Positions 35,301-44,432 are shown, counted from the first letter of the stretch. The stretch is DNA of 64,000 nucleotides from Eupeodes corollae (GCF_945859685.1 NC_079147.1:306278485-306342484), one strand, 5' to 3'. A program made the numbers and translations. The notes: a model not told the origin generated them from the letters alone.

Positions 35301-35927
35301 AAATCTCTGGACTCAGTCTCTACAAACTCTATAACAGTCCATAACTGTCGATCATCTCTAATGGAGATGGCGCAACAGTTTAATATTCACCTTTGCTGGG
35401 TGCCGGGCCATAGAGACATTCCAGGTAACTGTAAGGCAGATGAACTCGCCAGGAACGGTACAGTACAACCCATCCTACCACGTTTGGCAAGTACTGGCAT
35501 ACCAATCGCTACTTGTAAACTGCTACTAATGCAAGACGCTGTGAGGAGGGCAGGCACCAGGTGGACCAACATCACCACGTGTCAAGCCACAAAAAACATC
35601 TGGCCAACACTGGATTTAAAACGTTCAAGGTGCTTGCTCTCTCTAAGCAGATCGCATATAAGCTCGATAATAGGTGTCATAACCGGACACTGTCTAATAG
35701 GAAAGCACGCCATGAGACTAGGCGTATTCTCAAATGACTTTTGCAGAAGCTGTATGGACGAGGAAGAGGAAGAAACGGTTCTTCATCTTCTCTGCACATG
35801 CCCTGCTCTAGCTCGAAAACGCAAGAATTACCTAGGAGAATTCTTCTTTAACGATCTAAACGATCTAAATCATATCGGGATAATCAGCCTCTCACGTTTC
35901 GTAAGAGACTCTAACTGGTTCCATTGA
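32331..35927 (+). CDS. LINE ORF2: endonuclease, reverse transcriptase, RNase H (1198 aa)
   Basis: The first ATG of the open frame is 32331 (MLQLVQINLQHSIKA), 20 nt after the ORF1 stop; the frame itself overlaps ORF1 and opens at 32307 with TTG. Domains: APE endonuclease 1-225 (IQEPWV, GSDANAHH, SDH at 210-212); RT about 430-760 (RPISLSSLLLKTLER, FLDIEGAFNNV, GTPQGGVLSPLLW, catalytic YADD from residue 660); RNase H about 917-1050 (FYTDGSKT, FQAELLAI, IFSDSQAA, ADELARNG). The C-terminal finger CRSC...HLLCTC (CX2CX10HX4C) is near 1138. All key catalytic residues are present. It mediates target-primed reverse transcription. There is no premature stop. Confidence 0.95.
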   Translation: MLQLVQINLQHSIKASASLLLRLATNGEDIVLIQEPWVAGSVVRGLRTPGYYTLCVTDKGEPRSCILVKRSINVFLLHRFSDKDTTVARLETTKGSFWLVSAYLGHDHLGPLPGKTLEKVVAEAERQRIRLIIGSDANAHHTVWGSTNINDRGESLFDYILGTNLLVSNVGNEPIFITKTRQEVLDTTLVSDSIHHMILDWKVSKEHSFSDHRYIQFNINVDDNPSPLTFRNYRKTDWALYRNSLQSLLEPGLSSPSSNANELDNKVNDLTSAMNRSLEIACPLIHIRGKRKPQWWASELDSLRKECRKLFNRAKAARLASHWDSYKESLRIYKKALRKSKRSSWRSFCGMIEETSEASRLRKILSTNPAMPSCLKNADGSWTNSSNESLNLLLDTHFPGSSLTETCNSFARSSSNTTYPQGLITKDKLQWALNSFKPFKAAGPDGIIPAELQKASDIIAPILEAIFTSCLYLVHVPSAWREVKVVFIPKAGKCSQVNPKDLRPISLSSLLLKTLERLNDIHLRARIDTRLLSSSQHAYCKGKSVETALHTLVRTIEYSLHHKEFTMVAFLDIEGAFNNVDTSAITSALTSLNVESSLRELIHLMLTSRIINSKLGNSSSRRFVSRGTPQGGVLSPLLWNLVVNEILTSLDAEGFRVIAYADDVAIAVSGKHLNILKELLQNALDRLILWADRCGLGVNPHKTDLVLFSRRYKIPFVNPPYIKGIQLKFSDEAKYLGLVLDKKLNWKRNIQERVKKATVALFSCKKAIGNKWGLQPRITHWLYTSVIRPILTYGVAVWWTALEKGINRDKLNKVQRSACLCISGSLRTTPSAALDTLLYLTPLDIFSKQIAASSAIRLNASSQWTNNNIGHSVILRYLESIPKHTDYTIPQLQFDRNFQISIPTRSFWEDRTFLEDESIHFYTDGSKTKEGVGGGVYSERLKLSLSFRLPNHCSVFQAELLAIKEVLSWLKENVISTSDIRIFSDSQAAIKSLDSVSTNSITVHNCRSSLMEMAQQFNIHLCWVPGHRDIPGNCKADELARNGTVQPILPRLASTGIPIATCKLLLMQDAVRRAGTRWTNITTCQATKNIWPTLDLKRSRCLLSLSRSHISSIIGVITGHCLIGKHAMRLGVFSNDFCRSCMDEEEEETVLHLLCTCPALARKRKNYLGEFFFNDLNDLNHIGIISLSRFVRDSNWFH

Positions 35928-36016
35928 GCTTAGGAGGAAGCCTCAAGATTCATGTGGTATCACAATGGGCCATTAAACTGGCCTAAGTGTGTCCGTTCCA
36001 TCTTGGACAGCCACTA

Positions 36017-36051
36017 TAACCTAACCTAACCTAACCTAAGCATGTTGAGCT
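36017..36051 (+). repeat. Telomere-motif tail (CCTAA)4 plus right target duplication
   Basis: Four tandem CCTAA units end the LINE in place of poly(A), then GCATGTTGAGCT begins the right target duplication; the shared TAAG makes the boundary ambiguous by up to 4 nt. The same motif (TTAGG)3 ends the older copy at 28351-28366 on the other strand, so the tail is a property of the family. Confidence 0.9.
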
Positions 36052-38101
36052 GTGGAAATGAGACATGGTTTTAAATTATGTATGATGTAAATTTCAATCA
36101 ATCTTTCCAAGGTTTTAAGAAGGAAGGATGATAGGCTGATTGGTCATAGATCTTTAGGGTTAACGTGTGAGGGTTTCCCTGCTTTAGGAATGAAGACTAC
36201 TTTTGCCATTCTCCAGGCTTTGGGAATATATCTCAACCTTACATAGCTTGTTAGAATGATATACAATGGTGGAATGATCATGTCTGAGCATTTTTGTAGT
36301 TCGGGCGAAATGATTCCGTCTGGTCCTGGAGATTTATATGGATCAAAGCTGTGTATGGCCCATTGCAGTTTTTCCCGCGTTATTAGATCAACTAAATCGC
36401 TTGTATAACCTAGAGACTCTGATGTTAAGTCATTGATTATGTTAGAGCTACCTGGAAAGTGGGTGTCTAATAACAGACTAAGAGATTTTTCATCTGTGAT
36501 AATCCACGTGCCTGCTTCTGTCTTTAAAGCACTGGGTATTGTTGGACTTTTTGAGAGAATTTTCCTGAGTCTTGAGGCTTCTGAAGTATTTTCTATTTTA
36601 CCACAAAAGTTTCTTCAAGAAGACCTCTTAATCTTCCTTAATTCTTTTTTATATTGCTTTAGAGCTTGTTTGTATAAGTTCCAGTCAGAAGGAGACCTAG
36701 TGTACTTACATAGATCTGTTGAAGAGTTTGCGACTGCTCTTTCTGAATAGTTCTAGTTCTTTACGATACCAATGAGGTTTCATTTTACCCTTTAAAATGG
36801 TTACAGGGCATGAAGATCTCATTGATTCATTTAAGGCTTCGGTGAGATGATTTACAGAAAGGTCTAGTTCATCTTTACTGAAGGAGCTTTTAAGAAGGTT
36901 GTGATCAAGCAGTTGTACTAGTACCTCCCTATATCGCTCCCAGTTTGTATTCCTGTGATTTCGAAAACACGTAGATGTATTTGCCACATCTTTGAGCTCA
37001 AACTGAATGTATTTGTGGTCAGAGAAGGAATTCTCTTTTGAGACATGCCAGTTTGAAATCAGATTGTGGATCGAGTCAGAGGTAAGTGTAATATCTAGTA
37101 CCTCTTTCCTATTCTTGGTTACAAAAGTGGGTTCATTACCAATATTACTTATGAGTAGGTTAGTGCTTAGTAAATAATCAAATAAGTACTCACCTCTCTC
37201 ATTTATATCAGAGTTACCTCATACCGTGTGATGGTCGTAAGCGTCTGAACCAATTAGGAGACCAACTTTTTCGATTGCGCGTCCGCAATTGCCTTTCTCA
37301 AGGTGGTTCCTGGAATTGGGCTGTCGTGGCCAAGGTAGGATTATATGAGCCAGTAGGTGGCTTTATCCGTTGTGAAGACAGCGGTGGTGGTGTCCTTGTC
37401 GCTGTAATTGGGGAGTAAAAATATGTTTAAGTCTTTTTTTACTAACATGCATGACCTTGGTTCACCTTTCTCCGATGCATACAATATTTTATAGCCAGGA
37501 GTTCTGAGACCTCTGATGATGGAGTTTGACACCCACGGCTCCTGTATTAAGACGATGTCTTCCTTGCTCATATGCAGTCGGAGTATCAGGTTGTTTGTGG
37601 CCATGATGGCGTGATGGAGATTAATCTGTACTAATCGCAGCATTGCTACTTTTAGTCAGATCAACCTTCCTCACTCAGAGTGATGCCTAAGGTGGCATCT
37701 TCAGTCTCCATGTCGGAGTTACTGTCAACTGTAATTTCAGCCTCCACGTCGGATGGCTCATTTAGGGCTGTGGATGTCGATGGTTCCACTTGTGGTGTTG
37801 CATCGGCTTCCATTATTGTTGTCAATGAAGCGTTTCCTTCCCGTGAAGGGGCTTCTGTGGGGGGCGTGTTTAGCTTTATCTTCATCTTTTTTATATATAC
37901 GGATCATGATTTCATCAAAACCATACCTAATCACGCCTTTGGTCGCGGCAAGTGGAGCCAGTGATACCCTATTGATCAGCACGAGAGCCGATCTAGAGTG
38001 ACCCACTGTCTCCTTGTCAACCTTTGGTACTTTCAAGTCGTTCTGATCATGTATGGACAGTTGTGAAGAGCCGGGACCATTATACGTATATATATTGCCC
38101 C

Positions 38102-38499
38102 TTGTTCTTAAAGAACTTTTGCAATTTCTTGGAAAATTGTTATTAGCCGGGTTTTTGGGTCTCGGAGCTGGTCCTTTTTCTTTCTGCACTCCTCCAAGAA
38201 GACCAGAGTGGGTTTATGTTCCCAATCTTAAAAAAAGGGCATAGAATGGTTCTTCTTTGGGGTTTTGAATCGTCTGAAGGAATAACTTACATTTCCTTTC
38301 AGCGACCTTATTTGCTTGTACATATGTAGCTCCACAAGCTGTCCGCCTCTGTCTCCATTTATACATAAAAACAAAAAAGTTTGATTTATTTATTTCCACA
38401 AGATTATTATATGTTTACCTGCATTTTGTTCTACCTTTGGAATAGGATGAGGTTCTTGAACTTCAGAATGCTGGACACTAGACTGGAGCAAATTGGTCT
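38102..38499 (-). pseudogene. Myb/SANT-like accessory gene remnant of the Harbinger-like element
   Basis: Minus-strand exon 38226-38102 follows CTTTTTTTAAG and reads WEHKPTLVFLEECRKKK then DQLRDPKTRLITIFQEIAKVL, the pattern of the Myb/SANT-like DNA-binding domain carried by PIF/Harbinger accessory genes. A stop (TAA) lies 5 codons before the LINE insertion at 38091. An upstream exon candidate, 38499-38419, has both splice signals (TTTTGTCAG|...GCAG|GTAAAC) and reads QSSVQHSEVQEPHPIPKVEQ. A middle candidate ends at a donor AAAT|GTAAGTT near 38304. Phases do not all agree, so the gene is decayed. Alternatively these could be host exons, but their position between the element TIRs argues against it. 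Confidence 0.5.
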
Positions 38500-38891
38500 C
38501 TGACAAAACGAGAACAATAATAAGTCAATTTTGAAGTTTGAAAAAATAGATCATAATTACCTCCTAAAATTTAAAGGCAAATAGCTTCTTCATCGTATAA
38601 TATGTACAGAACATCCTCAAATACAACTTCAACTAACATTTTGTATCTTTTTGTTTACCAACAAATACAAAAAGCTGAAATCAATTTTCAAGTTTCTTGA
38701 AATTTAACCATGTGTTGAATCAGCTGCTCTGTCAGATACCTATGTACTGTACATACCCCAGAAATTCTTGGATACCTTTGGATTCCTTTTTTGACATCTC
38801 AGCTGTTTTTAATCAGCTGTTATTTTATACGTAAAACAATTACAAAAAGGTATCTGGATCCACTATCGGTCTGAGATTGAATGCAGCCAAT

Positions 38892-39629
38892 TTCAATGGC
38901 ATATTTCTGACAGTAAACATTTTTGGTGGATTTCAATAAGGACATTTTTTTCAATGACAGACATTAAAACAATATTAAATGATTGGTTTCAATTATGAAA
39001 ACTAATGATAGCTTTAATTGGACCATACATTCTTTTCTGACAGAAATCAGTGGAACGATGTTTTCACTTTTGGACATAAAATAATCAGATATTCAGAAAA
39101 ATTAATTTCCGTCCACAAAAAAAAGAAAAATACATTTTTCGTGAACAATAACTCAACATATAATCCTTAATTTCCTAAAAACTTCTTTGAGTGATTTCCT
39201 ATCGATCAATAAACAATTTGTATTTCTAATAAAAAGGTAACATTGTGAAATATTCATTAAAAATTTATCCAGATTGATTTCAATTACGCTATAACTGGCT
39301 ATTAACTGATCCCTTAATGTTTTGGTAACATTTACGTAATTTAATTTGCTTACAGGAATTTAAAACCTTTGACTTCATAACAGCGGAGTTTATTTTCATT
39401 CGAACACCTGAGATGCACATTTTTTGTTGCTGCTCCATCATCTCCAATCCTGGGCGTCCTCAAGCATCCAACAAAATTTTGTTCATTCTCGAAGAAGTCC
39501 CGTAACCAATTACGTGTTCTCCATATTAATTGAACAAGCAAGCTTCGAATAATTCTTCGTCATGATACTTACATATATATGTTTATACATATAATATATT
39601 TAGCTGAAACTATGAAGACTCATAATATT
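38892..39629. other. Spacer between nested element and family B; one ORF fragment
   Basis: No complete gene. It contains the VMO-I-like fragment annotated separately, otherwise AT-rich sequence. Confidence 0.35.
39350..39541 (-). pseudogene. Possible VMO-I-like domain fragment
   Basis: A minus-strand open stretch without an ATG reads NFVGCLRTPRIGDDGAATKN then VHLRCSNENKLRC. The spacing GDDxA..N..LRC resembles the GDDTAxNxIxLxC core of vitelline membrane outer layer protein I (VMO-I) domains. The usual Trp-Gly repeats are absent, so it is a single partial exon or a relic. It could equally be chance or an element ORF. Confidence 0.25.
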
Positions 39630-40090
39630 AGGCAGGTTCAGGCGACGTAAGGCAAGTTTCTGGTATCTGATTGGCTAGCTGTCAAAAAATTACCTTGCAA
39701 TTAAGGCAACTTTAATGGAAAGTTGACTGGAATGTTAGTCAAGAAAAATCTCCCTAACTATCAAATGAAGTCAGCTTATGTCAAAATGACAGTAAACCAT
39801 GTTTTTTCACTCAACTGAAAGTTGAACTTTATTTCTCTGATTTTTTTATTTTCTGACCAATTTTATGTTTTGTAGAAAAAGATTCCTTGTCAAATTGGAA
39901 AAGAAATAAGTAATGTATTTTTTCAATACAAAATACAAATATTAAATGACATGTAGCTTGCCTAAACCTAAGGAGTGTTTTGTAAACAATATTGTTTTTG
40001 GTAGTTTTTGTAAGATGAACTGAAGGTCAAAGTTGGTGAAGTAAAGTTCTGAGTTTGAAATTTATGACACTTGAAAAAGTAACTTGACAG
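39630..40090 (+). mobile_element. Family B TIR element, copy 2 (3' truncated)
   Basis: The left end GGCAGGTTCAGGCGACGTAAGG (39631 on) matches the left end of the copy at 53794. The body shows TTAAGGCAACTTTAATGGAAAG, AATCTCCCTAACTATCAA, CTAAGGAGTGTTTTGTAAACAA and GTTCTGAGTTTGAAATTTATG in the same order as 18811-19696. It ends about 40090 without the right terminal repeat. Confidence 0.6.
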
Positions 40091-40099
40091 CTAAAGCTA

Positions 40100-41990
40100 A
40101 GTACACATGATTGGAGGATTGGGCTTGAAACTCAAGCTCATCCCAGCTAAGGACATCCCTAAACAACCGAAGGCTCGCATCTGGTTGGAACCTGGACAGC
40201 CTCTCCAGCCGAATCTCTTGAGCTACTGATGAAGACGTACTTTCCGGGTTGCGAGAATCCGCGAAGGATTTCAGATCAATAAGTTAACATCTTTTGTGCT
40301 TAAAACCTTGGAGCGCATTCTTGATTACCATATTAGAGAAATCCTAGTTGGACGACCCCTCGAAAGCTCTCAGCGTGCTTATCTTAAGGGCAAATTTACG
40401 GAGACTGCCCTCCATGAGGTAGAGCGTACTGTAGATCAAACAATCCATTATAAAGAATTTACTCTTGCCACCTTCCTAGACAGAGAAGGTACTTAACATT
40501 TTAACAACGTCCTTACAGAATCCATAGAAGTATCGCTCGTTAAGTTCGGTGTAGAAGACTCCATTCGAGAAAGGATTATTTCCATGCTCAGTGGTAGGAA
40601 GATTCGAGCCACTCTAGGCAATACAATCGCAACAAAACACGTGAGTAAGGAAACACCCCAGGGTGGTGTCCTTTCGCCTCTTCTATGGCTTCTGGTCATG
40701 GATACAATTCTCTTTAAATTAGAGATATGTGGAGTGAAGCCGGTATCCCACGCGGGTGATTTGGTGCTATTGGTGTCAGGAAAGTACACCTCTGCGATTA
40801 GTGAAATCACGGAGTCAGCTTTGAAGAAAGTCAGCAGCTGGGCCATGAGTTGTGGACCAAGAGTTAACCAAAGTAAAACTGAACTGTTGCTTTTTACCAC
40901 CAAAACTAACGTACCGCCTTTCATGCTACCTCGACTCAACGGTCAAATCCTATCATTGTCTTTCAGTGCAAGATCTTTGGGAGTTATACTCGACCCTAAA
41001 CTAAACTGGAAACTAAATATTGAAGTACGGGTTAAGAAGGCCTATGTTACCTTCTACGCCTGCAGCAAAACTTTCGGCAAAAAGTGGGGACTCGAAGATG
41101 ATTTTATGGACGTACACAGACGTACTACGTCCAATCTTAACATATGGTTCGATTGTGTGGTGGCCTGCTCTTAGCAAAGCCTATAATATTGATAACCTAA
41201 AGAAGGTTCAGAGAACAGCTTTCGTGGGCACCACGAGGGCCATGCGTACTTGCCCAACGGACGCTTTAAACGTTATTTTGGATCTTCTACCAATCGACCT
41301 TTTTATTAAATACATAGTTTCCTGCAGCGCTATTAGGCTGAAGAAATCAAACAGCTGGTTGTCAAAACGTTATGGTCACAGCAACACAACGAAATTGATT
41401 CCCTCAGATATTATCTCGGTAGACACTGACTATTGCACTCCTACTTTGAGCCTTAGTAAGGGTTTTAAGGTTATTTTCCCATCCAGAGAAGATTGGGAGG
41501 ATGACATCGTGGCGATAGGTTTCGACACAACCATCTTTACTGACGGCTCAAAAATAGAGTGCGGAGTTGGTTCTGGGATCTTTTCTGAGTCCCTTAATGT
41601 AGCCAAATCCTTTAGGCTTCCTGACTTTGCTAGCGTTTTTCAGGCTTAAATGCTGGCAATAAGCAGTACGGCAGCTGTCAAAGCCATTACCTCGGCCATA
41701 TCCTCAGCTAAATTGGTACAGGAATGTCGCGATGAGCTTGCGAGCCTGAATAAAATACTTTGGAAAAGCATTCTTTCACGAACTTGATGAGCTATCTGAG
41801 ACAAAGATTAGAGACCTAATCTTTTTTCAAAATGCGACAAAATGGCTCTAACATAATCGCTATTAAGCTTCTCTATAAATCTATCCCTTTCAATCAAAGG
41901 TCAAACGAGTTTTTGGTATCAAAACGGCGCACTACAGCGTTAATTGGATCTCAGGCTAGGTTGCCTTGAGATCGCCATTTCTACCAATAG
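40100..41990 (+). pseudogene. LOA-like LINE relic, internally deleted
   Basis: The first ~130 bp are an ORF1 piece reading LIPAKDIPKQPKARIWLEPG, equivalent to residues ~270-290 of the intact ORF1. It jumps directly to RT at about 40290 (MLKTLERILDYHIREILVGR), then QRAYLKGKFTETALHE and TPQGGVLSPLLW. The catalytic box reads HAGD instead of YADD. The RT thumb and an RNase H start (IFTDGSKIE, about 41542) follow, then a truncated end. Stops at 40496 and 41647 and frameshifts confirm decay. It is more distant from the intact copy than the one at 28351-38091. Confidence 0.8.
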
Positions 41991-41998
41991 GGTAATAA

Positions 41999-42200
41999 AG
42001 TTCAGCTTTCAGTTGAATGAAAAATCATGATCAACCATCATTTTGACATATGTATGTAGACTTGACTTGATAGCTAGGGAGATTTTTATTGTTATTCTTG
42101 TTTTTATGTTGTCTTAATTGGAAGGCAATTTGGCAGCTGGCCAATCAGATATTTGAAACTTGGCTTACTTTCAAGTCCCTTATGTGTTCTCGACCTGCCC
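41999..42200 (-). mobile_element. Family B fragment, copy 3
   Basis: Reverse orientation: TTGGCAGCTGGCCAATCAGAT and a right boundary CGACCTGCCC at 42191-42200, the reverse complement of the GGGCAGGT left end. Only the left ~200 bp of the element remains. Confidence 0.6.
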
Positions 42201-42419
42201 ATTCATGGCTTATTTTCTATCAAAAATTGTTCTTTTTCTACTTCTTACAATCCTTTGAACTCGTCTAAATACCAATTTTTTGTATTTACAAATAATTGGA
42301 CAGTTAATCGCATATTAAATGATGTTTGGATATTAAATTATGTTCCTGCCAAAAACATTTTGCAATTTGTAGTTGGATGAAAGTTTTTGAAGTTGTACTT
42401 TTATACATTTTTTTTAAAC

Positions 42420-43140
42420 ACGACCTGTTATTTTTATATTGTGGGCGCACTAAAGGGGTTATGAACACCCTTATAATGATTAAACACAGTGCTAGCAATT
42501 AGGAAAGGGGGATAGGATTAGAAAGGAGAAACCGATGCACATTGGTTTTGAATGTCTGCACATTGTAATGAGTGAGAAATATTGAGCCTGGTAAAGCATT
42601 CCAAATTCGTGTAGTGCAGCTAAAGAAAGAATCTCTGTACTTAACAGTACGTCCGAAATTGGCCTCAAGGGTAAACCGATGGGCATTCCTAGCAGAACGG
42701 GTATTACAGTTGAATTGTTTAAGGGGAGGAATGTTACTGGCTATTTCGCTAGAGTAAAAATAAATAAATTGGGTGGCGCAACAGTCCTTTTAGAACCAGG
42801 GCCTAGTGACTTACAACTCTCAACCATTCTTGTGCGCGAGTAATGTTGTCAGGAATGGGGGGTTTAGTTTATATGCCGAATCCGAACGGCTAATTTGAGA
42901 AAGCACTTTTCATGACAAGAGTTACTCTTGGAGAATTTGTCAATTCCTCGCAAGAGGCAGTACCCGCAAAAAGAGTTTAGATGACATAGGCAGGGATCGA
43001 CCCCAAGACCTCTGGCATGACAGTCCAACGCACTAACCATCATACCACGGGTACTACTATTTCGCTAGAGTACTGATTATAAAAATATCGATAAAACAAT
43101 GACAGGCATGATACCTTGCGGTCAAGAGAATTGCTTCCAA
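42420..43140 (-). pseudogene. Jockey-like LINE 3' fragment (family D copy 1), carrying a SINE
   Basis: The minus strand reads the C-terminal LINE segment FTLEANFGRTVKYRDSFF then IWNALPG, and a 3'UTR shared with the copy at 54556-55377 (GTGGGCGCACTAAAGGGGTTAT opposite AACCCCTTGAGTGCCCG). The SINE at 42757-43056 is inserted in it with a 16-bp duplication. The extent past 43072 is uncertain. Confidence 0.6.
42757..43056 (-). repeat. Complete tRNA-derived SINE (~300 bp) with 16-bp TSD
   Basis: Perfect target duplications CTATTTCGCTAGAGTA at 42741-42756 and 43057-43072. On the minus strand the head contains an A box (TGGTTAGTGCGTTGGAC, 43023-43039) and a B box (GGGGTCGATCCC, 42993-43004) with an anticodon-like CTGTCAT loop between them, closest to tRNA-Asp(GTC). 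The body follows and then the 3' tail GGACTGTTGCGCCACCC, ending in TTTA repeats. The pol III promoter is internal. The tail shares its terminal ~35 bp with the RTE-like LINE at 60980. The tRNA identity is inference. Confidence 0.9.
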
Positions 43141-44402
43141 TGATTCTAAACATTTTTTGTTTTTTGAAGTCCGTATAACAGACAGTCATTAGTGGGAAGA
43201 TACAAAATTGTCTAAAATTTGGATAAAATCAACCAACCAATTAAACAGACAAATTTAACTGATAGAAAATAGTCAATTGCCACCTGATTGGATGCTATTG
43301 GCAGACTTTTGACAGTTCGACCAATATTGGAAGATAGCCCCATCTTGTATAAAGTTTGACAAAATAAAACAGAACTTCAAATTTCATTCAAAAATCGAAA
43401 AAGCATCCACTATGTCTGAATAAAGATGCTAAAATTTAGCGATAATTTGCTTACTCAAGGCACTAAGATTATTTCCAACATATCGATTCAAATCCTAAAC
43501 ATATTTAAGACCCATAACACATCCATTCACTTTAATTAAAAAACATTTTTATTTTTCTGTCTTGTTGACATTTAAAAACAAAAATTGATCGATGATTTGA
43601 GTTCGTAGTCCGCGAATAAAATTAACAAACAAATAAAAGGTAAATTCTTATGATTAGAATTTTAAATATTTTATTTGCCAAAGCTACACATAAATAAGGC
43701 TACAATAATTCATGTTTTATTGCAACCTGAAATATTCATTAATTTATCAACAAATAATTTATTTTATCAAAAATCGCCTTATCAGTCTAATAAAATTGGT
43801 ATGGAAATTTCATAAAAACAGAGAAGGGTGCCGGGGATATCATTATTTAAATTTCTACCAGAAGTGCGTGCTTCAAGAGTGATTTCTATTTTAAGAACCT
43901 ATAAATTTCCCATAAACTCTTGAATGAGAATTTGCTAAAAACAAAGTGATCAAATGACAACAATTTCTGTCAAGTTTTAACTCGTTTTGGAGCGAAAACT
44001 TGACCTTCTTGAAATAATAAGCTTGCATTTTGATTGCTAAGGCAAAGAGTTATTGTCACTTGACTTCTGCATATTTAATAATTTATACGCTACGCGTCTA
44101 TAGCGCCTGTATAACCGCGTACATAATATTGGCATAGGAATGTAGGTGGTGTGTATTATCGCACCTTAGAAAGATAAAACCGCTCTAATCGTCTAAAGAT
44201 AAGCCAAATCTCTTCACGGGAAGTATATAAACATTGTTGTTCCTTTTTATTTCGCCCGATAGTCGATAAGCCTGCCCATAATCAATGTTTTGCCAATATA
44301 CAAAATCGATAAGGCCGATTTTCTGCTTTCTGCCTCTGGTTAAAATGACCATTTACCTTGACTTTAGTTTGTGAAAATTACGTTTCGGTTTCGGTATTGT
44401 GT
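43141..44402. other. Upstream region of the Toll-9-like gene
   Basis: No supported ORF. It should contain the promoter of the receptor gene, but I cannot point to a definite core element or an NF-kB site. Confidence 0.35.
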
Positions 44403-44432
44403 ATGTCGGGTAATATCTCTGAGTTTAAAAAC

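Larger units (their letters stand above)
30412..36036 (+). mobile_element. Intact LOA-like LINE with (CCTAA)n tail and 15-bp TSD
   Basis: The flanking TAAGCATGTTGAGCT is present at 30397-30411 and 36037-36051. The interrupted older copy reads through without loss (AQHAYSK across the junction), which fixes both ends. Layout: 558-bp 5'UTR, ORF1 30970-32310, ORF2 32331-35927, ~100-bp 3'UTR, and a tail of four CCTAA units (36017-36036). Both ORFs are open, so it is recent. RNase H plus APE endonuclease places it in the I/LOA group of LINEs; the exact clade is inference. Confidence 0.93.
28351..38091 (-). mobile_element. Older LOA-like LINE copy, split by a younger relative
   Basis: Minus-strand copy running from 38091 (5', truncated inside ORF1) to 28351 (3'), interrupted at 30412-36036. 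The target duplication ATATTGCCCC is at 28341-28350 and 38092-38101. The 3' end is (TTAGG)n as read on the plus strand (28351-28366), i.e. (CCTAA)n on the element strand. Contents: the ORF1 C-terminal part (down to about 37661), ORF2 start at 37643 with VQINLHHAIMATNNLILRL and IVLIQEPWVSNSIIRGLRTP, endonuclease end 36987-36706, RT 36700-36052 then 30411-29760, RNase H 29270-28842, and a Cys-His finger CRSCMDEEEEETIQHLLCTC near 28640. Frameshifts and stops make it inactive. Confidence 0.88.
28148..38888 (-). mobile_element. PIF/Harbinger-like element, split by nested LINEs
   Basis: The ends are inverted: GAATGCGTTCAATCTCGTG at 28148 and, at 38873-38888, GAGATTGAATGCAGCC, whose reverse complement is GGCTGCATTCAATCTC. 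Both ends are flanked by AAT (28145-28147, 38889-38891), a 3-bp duplication as in PIF/Harbinger. The first ~150 bp match the right half, and 38888-38565 the left half, of the small element at 53938-54449. Removing the LINE at 28351-38091 leaves about 1.0 kb. Inside it on the minus strand is a Myb/SANT-like gene remnant; a transposase is not visible. The superfamily is inferred from TSD length, GG-start TIR and the accessory gene. Confidence 0.7.

Noticed and set aside
36017..36036. TTAGG/CCTAA units as an internal telomere or chromosome end
   Set aside because: Only four units, at the exact 3' end of a LINE with target duplications; it is the element tail.
37758..38189. One continuous 143-codon minus-strand gene
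   Set aside because: It fuses the remains of the Harbinger-like accessory region (above 38101) with LINE ORF1 (below 38091); the junction is marked by the ATATTGCCCC duplication.
38419..38499. 5' exons of the MATH gene at 38.3-38.5 kb
   Set aside because: Phases do not fit the exon at 15999 and the segment lies inside the Harbinger-like element; the signal-peptide exon at 26471-26576 fits better.
42993..43039. A functional tRNA gene on the minus strand
   Set aside because: A and B boxes belong to a 300-bp SINE with target duplications; no cloverleaf acceptor stem or terminator in tRNA position.
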